This document shows, piece by piece, positions 44,001 to 50,934 of a DNA stretch of 50,934 bases. The notes beneath the pieces were generated by a model, which saw nothing but the letters and a program-made list of their open reading frames with translations, was not told the DNA's origin and made no database searches. The stretch is from NCBI GenBank assembly GCA_030431855.1, contig JAUIII010000005.1:1-50934 (forward strand). Reading direction: 5' to 3'. Positions within the stretch are counted from its first letter, which is position 1. The number at the start of each line of letters is the position of its first letter. The position numbers and the translations under genes were made by a program. This DNA comes from a bacterium. Its GTDB lineage: Bacteria > Patescibacteriota > Saccharimonadia > Saccharimonadales > Saccharimonadaceae.

Positions 44001-44486
44001 TCAATGCTTCGCGTGTCTGCCGCCGTACTTAGGCATTCGCGTAAATAGAATGTCGACTACACCGATTACGAGACCAGCTGTTACAATATACACTCTGTTT
44101 TCTGCGATAACATCGTATACCGTTTTGCTCTCGCCGCTTAATAATAATCCGCTGCCAAGTGGCTCCACTAGCAGCGCTACCGCGAGCAGCGCAAAAAGAA
44201 ATGCCCCTATGAGTCTTTCTTGTGGTTTTCGATACACTGGACCACTAGCGAATAGAACGACTGCGGGCAGCAAGACGATTCCTGCAGCGACCAGAGTGAC
44301 CATTGGCGGCCGCTCCACAACCACACCAGCGTCCTGAATCAGTGGCGTTAATTTTTCTGCCCACAAATCACTCAGTAACGCACCGGCCGCAAGCGCGAGT
44401 GCTAACACGCCAAAACGTCGTTTGGTCAGGTAGGCAACGACAAAAAGTACGCCTAGTATCACTGCAAATAAAACGGCAATGTCCAT
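44001..44486 (-). CDS. Integral membrane protein, function unknown
   Basis: A 161-residue, strongly hydrophobic protein with five likely helices (about 2-20, 25-42, 62-80, 90-110 and 130-148). Length and regular helix spacing recall CvpA-like or small channel proteins, but no family motif is certain. TATACT (44495-44500 complement) ends 8 nt before the ATG. It follows rimK by only 18 nt, so read-through from the RimK operon is possible. Confidence 0.72.
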   Translation of the reverse strand: MDIAVLFAVILGVLFVVAYLTKRRFGVLALALAAGALLSDLWAEKLTPLIQDAGVVVERPPMVTLVAAGIVLLPAVVLFASGPVYRKPQERLIGAFLFALLAVALLVEPLGSGLLLSGESKTVYDVIAENRVYIVTAGLVIGVVDILFTRMPKYGGRHAKH

Positions 44487-44504
44487 ATACTATCAGTATA
44501 CTGC

Positions 44505-45410
44505 TTATGCGCCGATTTTGTCTTTTTTCGGCTGGCGTTTAGCGTTTAGCTCAACGTATTCGATAATCTTTTCGGCCACATTACGACCAGTAATTGTCTC
44601 GGGTGTTTTAATACTAGCACTTGAATTTACTTCAAGTACAAGAGGTCCATTTTTCGATCGCATCATGTCTACACCACAAATAGGAAGTCCCATCGCTTTC
44701 GCGGCTTTAATGGCAGTCTTACGCTCCTCTTCAGTCAGCTTTACCACCACGCCTTCTCCGCCTTGGTGAGTATTGCTACGAAAATCACCGTCAAGGCTTT
44801 GACGTTTGACGCTCGCAACTACGCGACCGCCTACTACGAGCGCACGGATGTCCGTGCCTGCAGATTCTTCAATAAACTGTTGCACGAGAAAGTTTACGCC
44901 TTCAACATAAAAGGCTTGCATTACCGCTTTGGCGGCTTTCGGCGTTTCCGCCAATACTACACCGTTGCCGTGGGTACCGCGTGCAACTTTGATAATAAGC
45001 GGTGCCCCTCCGGCTAGTTCTACAATGTCTTCAAAGCTCGCCGACTCGCGCGCAAACACAGTTTTAGGAATACCCACGCCTGCTTTGGCGAGTACCTGGT
45101 ATGCGCGTAGTTTATCGCGCGATCGATTGATGGCTAGCGAACTCGCTGTTGTAAACGTACCTTGTGACTCAAACTGACGAACAATTGCCGAACCGTACTT
45201 TGTATAACTCTGTGCGATACGTGGAATAATGGCATCAAATTTTTCCAAGCTTGCACCTTTATAGCGCACCACGTTATTATTCGTTTCAACTGCTGTATAG
45301 CAGTCTTTATATTTAATGACTTTCACTTCGTGCCCACGTTTAATCGCCTCTTCTTTGAGTCGCTTGGTGGTGTAATTGGCAGGACCGTTACTTAGGATTG
45401 CAATTTTCAT
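44505..45410 (-). CDS. rimK: RimK-family ATP-grasp peptide ligase
   Basis: A 301-residue protein close to RimK, which adds glutamate residues to the C-terminus of ribosomal protein S6 (and can make poly-glutamate). An N-terminal pre-ATP-grasp domain (1-95) is followed by the ATP-grasp core: PLIIKVARGTHGNGVVL, the FIEESAGTDIRALVVGG metal region, and the final VLEVNSSAS motif. It overlaps the RimB gene by 4 nt. The target in this organism is unknown; S6 is the family default. Confidence 0.93.
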   Translation of the reverse strand: MKIAILSNGPANYTTKRLKEEAIKRGHEVKVIKYKDCYTAVETNNNVVRYKGASLEKFDAIIPRIAQSYTKYGSAIVRQFESQGTFTTASSLAINRSRDKLRAYQVLAKAGVGIPKTVFARESASFEDIVELAGGAPLIIKVARGTHGNGVVLAETPKAAKAVMQAFYVEGVNFLVQQFIEESAGTDIRALVVGGRVVASVKRQSLDGDFRSNTHQGGEGVVVKLTEEERKTAIKAAKAMGLPICGVDMMRSKNGPLVLEVNSSASIKTPETITGRNVAEKIIEYVELNAKRQPKKDKIGA

Positions 45411-45886
45411 AGGGCCTCACTTTCAGTAAATTCTTTTTTCTCTTCAGGATACTTGTATACCATTGCCTCGCCAGGATCTGCGCTATCTACTAAGAAGTTG
45501 CCGCGCAATGTATTTCGTCCAATTAATATTGGGTAGGTTTGCGTTGATCTATCCGACAAAGTAAATTTTGCATTCAATCGTTTGCCGTGAAGGCGTATCG
45601 ACATGTGTACAACATAGCGAGTTTGCTCATGACCAGTAGAACTTGTCACTTCACGAGTGCCTACTACAGGCCTTTTTACCACCTTACCTGTGTAATATTT
45701 TGAACCAACACCGAACAGCTTGAATGTAGCAACTTCGTTTTCCACCGAGATATCAGACGCCCAAAGCGATGACGTACGAGCACCTGTATCGATGCGCGCA
45801 GGAATTGCTTTCAGATTCTTATAGCCAACAAAATCAACCAGTGATGATACACCAATTACTGTGTCTGGTAGCTTGTTGGATGTCAT
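45407..45886 (-). CDS. rimB: RimB-like retropepsin-type aspartic protease
   Basis: A 159-residue protein of the DUF785/PF05618 family, called RimB when beside rimK. The active-site Asp33-Thr-Gly is in ARIDTGARTSSLWAS, with the second conserved block LIGRNTLRGNFLVD. RimB trims poly-glutamate tails made by RimK. The ATG at 45886 was chosen because TACAAT (45894-45899 complement) overlaps the ATG at 45895 and ends 7 nt before 45886. It overlaps rimK by 4 nt. Confidence 0.88.
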   Translation of the reverse strand: MTSNKLPDTVIGVSSLVDFVGYKNLKAIPARIDTGARTSSLWASDISVENEVATFKLFGVGSKYYTGKVVKRPVVGTREVTSSTGHEQTRYVVHMSIRLHGKRLNAKFTLSDRSTQTYPILIGRNTLRGNFLVDSADPGEAMVYKYPEEKKEFTESEAL

Positions 45887-45910
45887 ATTGCTCATTGTAA
45901 CACCTTTACC

Positions 45911-47365
45911 CTACGCAGCTTCCTGAAGATATGTTTGCACTTGCTTGGCTTCATCGTCTGTTCCGGTGTGGTCGTACTTTGCCACCAACGATGTCACAAG
46001 CGCTTTCTTAATATTAGCTGCTTGCATATAGTATTCGCCATTTTTTTGTAGGCCTTCATAGTACATTTTAAGTTTACGGTAAATAACGCCAGGCATTGTT
46101 TGCGGTGTGCCTCGAAACGCGTTATCTACGTGTGCGAAGGCAAGATCTTTGGCCTGGGATAGTAGCATATCAGTCATTTCACTACCATTTGCTAAGCGAA
46201 CTGCAATAACGCGCCATGCAATTTCAAATGTTTGTCGAGCGTCACGCGGTGCATCATCAATGCCCAAAGCCAGACCAGCGACAATGTAGCGGTCACGAGC
46301 GCGGTTCATTGATGGATTATCAAGATTGCCTGCCAGAGCGCATTCGAAAAGTACGCCTTCACCTTCTTCTACGTCTGCATACTTTGCGGTGCCGTACTTC
46401 AAAGCACGAAGACCAGCTTCCTCGCCGTTCTGCCCACGCAGGGCATGTACGCCTATTTCGTGAACCAGTAGTCGACGTAGTTCATCAGCAGTACGCAGTG
46501 TTGTTTCAGGCATTTTTACTAATTTGTCTTCTACTTCAGTTGATGGAATCGAAATAGATGGGTCAACCACAGTGCGCCAGTCTTTTTCGTAGAGTCCCTG
46601 AGCGCGTAGTGCGTTGTCGATAATATCTTTGCACTCGTCCGCACCATATTTCACTGTTTCATCTGTATCAGGTACAGCAGCAAGCATGTCTATAAAGTAT
46701 TCAAGCAGGACCTCACGTAGTGCACCTAGTGTTTCAGCATCAATAATTTCAGCCTCTTCGGTATTAAGCTTTTTGCCTTCGAAGTACTGCTCTAACTGTT
46801 CCTTTACACGAATACCGTTTTCGTCACTTGGAGCGTACGCGGCTAGACGATTCCGTTCGGTTGTCATGATACCTTCGAATGTTGGTACGTCAATTTCACC
46901 AAATAGCGTTTCGTTCAGTGATACGAACTCATCTGCTGCTAGCTCCTGTTCTGCAGCGCCACCTACAGTCTGCAAACGATGTGCTGATTCAGCCAGCATC
47001 ATCTTCTGTAAGTATGACTCATGCATGCCCGCGCTTAAGTCGTACTCTTCGTCAGATAATTCACCAGATGCACGGTTTGCCTCAAGCTCTAGTACGGCCC
47101 TGTAGGTACGGCTCTTCCTGTCAGAGATCGATTCTTTTATCCTTGTCTCTTTAGATCCTGGCGCAGCTTTTACTTCGTAGCCGAAATCATACAACGTACT
47201 GAGTTCTGGGTATGTGTAAGTAGGGGTGTAGCTTTTACCAGCAATAAACGCATCTTTTTGCTGCTTCAACTCTTTTTTTCCACGAGCAAAGTCAAGATAC
47301 TCGATATATACGCTATCGGTTTCGGTGTAAGCTTTTTGGGCGGTATAGCTTTCGTACGTGCTCAT
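45911..47365 (-). CDS. DUF1704/MATCAP-like metallopeptidase beside RimK-RimB
   Basis: A 484-residue cytoplasmic protein of the DUF1704 (PF08014) family. The zinc site HEIGVH is at 302-307, with the downstream EEGEGVLFE motif (333-341) in the place of the family's QEGLA motif. Eukaryotic members (MATCAP) remove the C-terminal tyrosine of tubulin, so a C-terminal trimming role on a RimK product is a reasonable inference. The N-terminal 290 residues are helical and charged. Its promoter is the best in the window and carries a palindrome. It lies 24 nt upstream of rimB on the same strand, although rimB has its own -10 box. Confidence 0.87.
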   Translation of the reverse strand: MSTYESYTAQKAYTETDSVYIEYLDFARGKKELKQQKDAFIAGKSYTPTYTYPELSTLYDFGYEVKAAPGSKETRIKESISDRKSRTYRAVLELEANRASGELSDEEYDLSAGMHESYLQKMMLAESAHRLQTVGGAAEQELAADEFVSLNETLFGEIDVPTFEGIMTTERNRLAAYAPSDENGIRVKEQLEQYFEGKKLNTEEAEIIDAETLGALREVLLEYFIDMLAAVPDTDETVKYGADECKDIIDNALRAQGLYEKDWRTVVDPSISIPSTEVEDKLVKMPETTLRTADELRRLLVHEIGVHALRGQNGEEAGLRALKYGTAKYADVEEGEGVLFECALAGNLDNPSMNRARDRYIVAGLALGIDDAPRDARQTFEIAWRVIAVRLANGSEMTDMLLSQAKDLAFAHVDNAFRGTPQTMPGVIYRKLKMYYEGLQKNGEYYMQAANIKKALVTSLVAKYDHTGTDDEAKQVQTYLQEAA

Positions 47366-47400
47366 GCTTAAATATTAGCATATTATTGCTAATATGTCAA
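47366..47400 (-). promoter_or_regulatory. Promoter with palindromic operator of the DUF1704 gene
   Basis: Minus strand: TTGACA (47395-47400), 17-nt spacer, TAATAT (47372-47377), then 6 nt to the ATG, a consensus-like leaderless promoter. A perfect 9-6-9 inverted repeat ATATTAGCA/TGCTAATAT (47372-47395) fills the spacer and covers the -10 box, as expected for a repressor site. The half-sites resemble the outer part of CIRCE, but the spacing is far too short. Confidence 0.78.
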
Positions 47401-47418
47401 TACTATGCTATCAGTTAA

Positions 47419-48528
47419 CTAGCTAAACAGGCTCCGCTTCTTGGCGGTATCAAACTGCTCAAGTAACTCTTTTTGTTTTTTAGAAAGTTTCGTTGGAATA
47501 TCTACGATAATCGACACGATATGCGCACCTCTGCGCTCACTGCGTAGGTGTGGCACGCCGTGGCTACTGAGTTTAAAGTCTGTCCCACTTTGGGTGCCAG
47601 CTGGTACCTTCATTTTTACTGTTCCATCGACTGTATCGACGTCGATTTCAGTTCCCAGTGCGGCATCTACCATCGAAATATGCTCTTCACTGAGAATTAA
47701 ATCGCCTTCTCGAGTAAACTTTTTGTGTGCTTTTACACGAATGTGCACGTACAAATCGCCTTTTGGACCATTCGCCATCGCTTCGCCGCGCTCTTTCAGA
47801 CGAATCGTGGCGCCGTCGTCGATACCGGCGGGAATTTTAATCGTTATCGCTTGCTTGCGTCGCTCGGTACCTTTACCACGGCACACACTACATACTTTTT
47901 CTGGTACCTTACCCCTACCGTTACAGTCATCACACACAACGGCTTGCTGAATCGCGCCGAACATCGTGTTCATCACACGGGTACGTTGGCCTGCGCCTTT
48001 ACATGTTTCACAAGTTTTCATGCTGTGGCCTGGCTCTACTGTTGTACCCTTACAATGTGAACACTCGTCATCTAGGTGTAATTCGATCTCACGCTCGACG
48101 CCAAATATTGCTTCTTCAAAACTTAAATTGATTTGCGTTTCTACGTCACGACCTCGTTGTGGACCACGCGATGTTTGTCCACCACCAAAGAACTGACCAA
48201 AAATGTCACCTAGTCCGCCATCACCAAAGTCGAAATGAACATTTTGCCCATTAAATCCACCAAACCCTTCAAATGGATTTCCGCCACCATAGCCTCCGCC
48301 GCCACTTGCACCGCCAACTCCGGCGTGGCCGAATTGATCGTATCGCTGACGTTTTTGTTTGTCTTTTAAGACTTCGTAGGCTTCGTTGGCTTCCTTAAAT
48401 TTCGTCTCGTCACCACCTTCTTTATCAGGGTGGTATTTTACCGCAAGCTTACGAAACGCCTTCTTGATTTCATCATCAGAAGCGTTTTTTTCTACACCTA
48501 AAACTTCGTAGTAATCGCGTTTTGACAT
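47419..48528 (-). CDS. dnaJ: DnaJ co-chaperone
   Basis: A 369-residue type I J-protein. The J domain has HPD (KYHPDKEG); a Gly/Phe-rich linker follows (about 75-120), then four CxxCxGxG-type zinc repeats ([30 protein letters not shown]) and the two C-terminal substrate domains. It stimulates DnaK, which is encoded 1.6 kb upstream on the same strand. A CIRCE element covers its promoter, so it should be repressed by HrcA and induced by heat. Confidence 0.97.
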   Translation of the reverse strand: MSKRDYYEVLGVEKNASDDEIKKAFRKLAVKYHPDKEGGDETKFKEANEAYEVLKDKQKRQRYDQFGHAGVGGASGGGGYGGGNPFEGFGGFNGQNVHFDFGDGGLGDIFGQFFGGGQTSRGPQRGRDVETQINLSFEEAIFGVEREIELHLDDECSHCKGTTVEPGHSMKTCETCKGAGQRTRVMNTMFGAIQQAVVCDDCNGRGKVPEKVCSVCRGKGTERRKQAITIKIPAGIDDGATIRLKERGEAMANGPKGDLYVHIRVKAHKKFTREGDLILSEEHISMVDAALGTEIDVDTVDGTVKMKVPAGTQSGTDFKLSSHGVPHLRSERRGAHIVSIIVDIPTKLSKKQKELLEQFDTAKKRSLFS

Positions 48529-48536
48529 CTGTTTTT

Positions 48537-48574
48537 AGTATAAAGATTTAGCACTCAAAATGCAAGAGTGCTAA
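48537..48574 (-). promoter_or_regulatory. dnaJ promoter with CIRCE element (HrcA operator)
   Basis: A perfect CIRCE, TTAGCACTC-N9-GAGTGCTAA, lies at 48548-48574. On the minus strand the -35 TTGCAT (48560-48565) lies within it; after a 17-nt spacer comes TATACT (48537-48542), which ends 8 nt before the ATG. HrcA binding would cover the -35 box. Confidence 0.93.
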
Positions 48575-48577
48575 TGC

Positions 48578-49552
48578 CTATCGCTCGTGTACGTGATCAG
48601 TTTCGTCGGCAATCTCATGACCAATAATTTCTTCTATTAAATCCTCTACTGTCAGTACGCCTACCACCTTGTCGTCTTTTTCAATCGCTACCATGTGGGT
48701 TTTTAAACCAAAAAACTTTCGTAGCATTGTATCAAGCGCCGTACGGCTACCCACCAAAATCGTTTTATGCAGAGGAAAATCTGTTACCGCAACCGGTGAC
48801 TCGTCAAAATCAATGTCTACCATGTCTTTCATTAACAGCACGCCATAGCACTCGGTGAGTGCACTATCAAATACTGGCACCCTGCTATAGCCTTTTTCTT
48901 TGATTTCATCGACTGTTTTCGCGTCGAGCGTTGCGGTATTCTTTAGCCAATACACTTCTTTAATTGGTTGCATTATGCTACCAACTTGCTTTTCACTCAT
49001 CTGCAAAGCTGCCTGAATAATTTCTACTTCGTCTTCATCAAGCTCACTATCTCCTTTGTGATGCTCTCCGACTATCATGCCAAGTTCATCGCGCGAATGC
49101 AGCCGACGTTCATCGTCTGAAATCAGCGCGTCAAGCAGTATTTGGATAGGTTTTGAAAACACATAGGTAATGGCAATCACGACACGCAGGAAAGGGGAAA
49201 AGAATGCGCAAAACCGTAGTGCAAAACGCGCAAAAATAGCTTGTGGCAAAACTTCTCCGAAAATAACTATTAGCATAGTGCTAATAAAGCCGGCTAACAC
49301 GCCTTGGAAATGTGGCTCTAAAATCAGAGATAACGTAGACACCATTGCAATGTTGCCGAATAAAATACTAGCGAGGCTGAGATGCGTTTTTTCACGTAAC
49401 GGCAATACCCGTGCAGCGTCTTTGTTGCCAAGCTTTTTCTTACGTCGTAGGTCATTTATATCGAGTGACATTAACGATATATTGAGCCCAGAAAAAATAG
49501 CCGATAGGCTGACCAATATCACTACTTCTACGACAAGAATAAGGCTTTCCAT
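48578..49552 (-). CDS. CNNM/DUF21-CBS membrane protein (CorC/HlyC-like)
   Basis: A 324-residue protein. The DUF21/CNNM transmembrane domain (1-185) has three or four helices, with FSGLNISLMSLD and FGEVLPQAIFAR. Two CBS domains (about 195-315) follow with SIMQPIKEVYWL and GYSRVPVFDS. The C-terminal transporter-associated CorC domain is missing. Relatives export magnesium. TATAAT lies 10 nt before the ATG. It lies upstream of the dnaJ promoter. Confidence 0.9.
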   Translation of the reverse strand: MESLILVVEVVILVSLSAIFSGLNISLMSLDINDLRRKKKLGNKDAARVLPLREKTHLSLASILFGNIAMVSTLSLILEPHFQGVLAGFISTMLIVIFGEVLPQAIFARFALRFCAFFSPFLRVVIAITYVFSKPIQILLDALISDDERRLHSRDELGMIVGEHHKGDSELDEDEVEIIQAALQMSEKQVGSIMQPIKEVYWLKNTATLDAKTVDEIKEKGYSRVPVFDSALTECYGVLLMKDMVDIDFDESPVAVTDFPLHKTILVGSRTALDTMLRKFFGLKTHMVAIEKDDKVVGVLTVEDLIEEIIGHEIADETDHVHER

Positions 49553-49607
49553 GTGTGTAATAATTATATCTCATACAGTAGCTGTGTACGAATGCTACAA
49601 TACAACT

Positions 49608-50141
49608 ATGCCTTTGTATTATGTGACTGGTATCTCTGGAGCTGGAAAGTCAACTGTTTTCGCCGAACTGAAAAAGCGCGGCTATCATGCACATGGCGTT
49701 GATGAAGAAGGCTATGGTGAATGGCTTAACAAAACAACAGGCGAGGTTGACTCTTTCCCCGAAGACGATAGCTCGCTTGATCTGCACGACTGGTTTGCAA
49801 CGCACACCTGGGTAATCAACGAAGAAAAGGTGCGTCGACTCGCAGCGCACGCTCGCGAAAACCCTGAAGCAGTATTTTTATGCGGCAATGCTAATGGTGA
49901 TGAGCGTGTGTGGAATGAATTCGAAAAAGTGTTTGTATTAAAGGTTGATGACGAGACAGTAAAGTCACGGGTTGCCACTCGTACCAACAACCATTTTGGA
50001 AAGCATCCACGAGAGCTTAAAGCAATCATGGAATGGCACGAAACGATGTACGATATTTATGAGGGCTATGGGTCTGTTACGATTGATGCCACGCGGAGCA
50101 TCGAGGCCGTTACGCAAGATATACTTGAACAAACAAAATAG
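49608..50141 (+). CDS. P-loop nucleotide kinase-like protein
   Basis: A 177-residue AAA/adenylate-kinase-fold protein. Walker A GISGAGKST is at residues 8-16; a DEEGYGEW stretch follows. A lid-like segment with RVATRTNNHFGKHP and the C-terminal VTIDATRSIE strand resemble small-molecule kinases such as shikimate or gluconate kinase. The substrate is unknown. TACAAT (49596-49601) ends 6 nt before the ATG, so it is leaderless. A longer upstream frame overlaps the divergent CNNM gene and is rejected. Confidence 0.85.
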   Translation: MPLYYVTGISGAGKSTVFAELKKRGYHAHGVDEEGYGEWLNKTTGEVDSFPEDDSSLDLHDWFATHTWVINEEKVRRLAAHARENPEAVFLCGNANGDERVWNEFEKVFVLKVDDETVKSRVATRTNNHFGKHPRELKAIMEWHETMYDIYEGYGSVTIDATRSIEAVTQDILEQTK

Positions 50142-50166
50142 ACCAGCCCACCGACTGGTCTATTTT
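50135..50166. terminator. Bidirectional terminator between the kinase and dnaK
   Basis: Perfect 12-bp stem AAAATAGACCAG/CTGGTCTATTTT with an 8-nt loop. The 5' arm begins in the last codons of the kinase gene. A-run and T-run arms suit both directions. Confidence 0.9.
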
Positions 50167-50178
50167 CCTATGCGGCGA

Positions 50179-50934
50179 CTATTTCTTTTCGTCGACGACT
50201 TCGCCTTCTACAGGTTCGTCTTTATCAGATTTCTTTTCGTCTGATTCACCTTCTGCTGGCGCTGCCTGCTCGTACATTTTTGCACCGATGGGCATGATTG
50301 CGTCGTTTAATGCCTTCATGGCTGCCTCAAGTTCTTCCTTGTCGTCAGAATCTTTCTTTTCTTCGGCAGTCTTTACAGCCTCTTCAATGGTTTTCTTGTC
50401 CTCGTCAGAAATCTTGTCTTTATACTCGTCTGGCATCTTCTTTGCCTGGTAGATGGCATTTTCTAGCATGTTCTTTGCATCCACAGCTTCACGCTTTTTC
50501 TTGTCTTCATCAGCATGCGCTTCGGCTTCTTTTTGTGCCTTTTCGATGTCTTCTTTAGACATGTTGCCAGATTCCTGGATGGTAATAGACTGCTCTTTGC
50601 CGGTACCTTTATCTTTTGCTGTTACGTTCAATAGACCGTTTGCGTCGAGGTTGAAGGTTACTTCGATTTGCGGTACACCACGAGGTGCTGGGGCGATGCC
50701 ATCGAGTACGAACTTACCAAGTGATTTGTTGTCCTGGGCAAATTCGCGCTCACCTTGTAGTACATGAATTTCTACCTGCGGCTGGTTGTCAGCAGCAGTC
50801 GAGAACGTCTCAGACTTACTGGTAGGAATGGTTGTGTTTCGTTCAATTAGCTTGGTCGTTACATTACCCATGGTTTCAATACCAAGGCTTAGTGGTGTCA
50901 CGTCTAGCAGCAGTACGTCTTTTACGTCACCAGC
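50179..50934 (-). CDS. dnaK: DnaK chaperone, 3' part (cut by window edge)
   Basis: The C-terminal 251 or so residues of Hsp70; the ATPase domain lies beyond the window. The substrate-binding beta domain is present from the [13 protein letters not shown] motif, with the LAPRG-type loop ([14 protein letters not shown]) and [13 protein letters not shown] helical lid and an acidic, Lys/Glu-rich tail (ending [10 protein letters not shown]) follow. It works with DnaJ encoded downstream. Whether it too has a CIRCE element cannot be seen. Confidence 0.98.
   Translation of the reverse strand, partial: AGDVKDVLLLDVTPLSLGIETMGNVTTKLIERNTTIPTSKSETFSTAADNQPQVEIHVLQGEREFAQDNKSLGKFVLDGIAPAPRGVPQIEVTFNLDANGLLNVTAKDKGTGKEQSITIQESGNMSKEDIEKAQKEAEAHADEDKKKREAVDAKNMLENAIYQAKKMPDEYKDKISDEDKKTIEEAVKTAEEKKDSDDKEELEAAMKALNDAIMPIGAKMYEQAAPAEGESDEKKSDKDEPVEGEVVDEKK

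Noticed and set aside
47372-47395. Second CIRCE element
   Set aside because: The half-sites share TTAGCA/TGCTAA with CIRCE, but the CTC/GAG parts are missing and the spacing is too short for HrcA.
1-50934. CRISPR arrays, insertion sequences, prophage or rRNA genes
   Set aside because: No regularly spaced repeats, transposase, integrase, phage structural gene or rRNA sequence was seen.

Overview
The window looks like part of a compact, reduced genome of a Candidatus Saccharibacteria (TM7) member of the Patescibacteria/CPR. This is inferred from gene content, not from a marker phylogeny. The supporting signs are a five-gene type IV pilus block (pilB-pilC-pilM-pilN-pilO) with a pilin, a ComEC channel, the RecA/RecX/RuvABC recombination set, MurT-GatD lipid II amidation (a Gram-positive-like wall), RNase Y, large secreted surface proteins and almost no biosynthetic genes. 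TGA serves as an ordinary stop codon (for example murT and pilM), which argues against the recoded Gracilibacteria/SR1 lineages. Base composition is moderate except for one short, strikingly GC-rich island at about 8.69-9.13 kb.

Layout. 0-1.1 kb: tRNA-His, tRNA-Gly, a hairpin-rich stretch, a DUF4260 membrane protein, a structured possible RNA and tRNA-Arg. 1.2-3.2 kb: an anchored secreted protein and a small-molecule kinase lying between identical 20-bp direct repeats. 3.2-6 kb: a membrane-tethered double-AAA+ Clp-like ATPase and its small membrane partner. 6-8.5 kb: murT-gatD and a peroxiredoxin. 8.6-9.1 kb: tRNA-Pro and the GC-rich foreign-looking gene. 9.3-11.6 kb: a membrane protein and a subtilase. 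11.6-14.1 kb: RNase Y, TsaB, TsaE. 14.1-17.5 kb: a GNAT gene joined to a two-subunit ATP citrate lyase. 17.5-23.7 kb: pilus assembly operon and a PRC-barrel protein. 23.7-32.4 kb: recX-recA, pilin, PH-domain protein, ruvA-ruvB, class A PBP, ruvC and peptidase E. 32.5-43.8 kb: lamin-tail surface protein, YebC, ComEC, NDH-2, an FAD-linked dehydrogenase, a large M6-like metalloprotease and an EEP phosphohydrolase. 43.9-50.9 kb: tRNA-Lys, a RimK/RimB/DUF1704 module, dnaJ under a CIRCE element, a CNNM-CBS membrane protein, a P-loop kinase and the 3' part of dnaK.

The genes fit an epibiont or scavenger that takes up DNA (pili, ComEC, RecA), builds an amidated murein wall (MurT/GatD, PBP1A-like) and puts proteases and adhesin-like proteins on its surface. 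Energy and carbon metabolism shows only as fragments: citrate cleavage, and single-protein flavin dehydrogenases.

The main cross-cutting observation is in the promoters. At about twenty gene starts a -10 box (TATAAT, TATACT or TACAAT) ends only 6-8 nt before the start codon with no Shine-Dalgarno sequence, which predicts leaderless mRNAs. Several start codons below were chosen on that basis. A minority (recA, rny, yebC, pilO and a secreted protein) have clear Shine-Dalgarno sequences. The strongest leads are the RimK/RimB/DUF1704 protein-tagging module with a palindromic operator, the Clp-like ATPase that lacks pore-loop tyrosines, the ATP citrate lyase, and the GC-rich gene.
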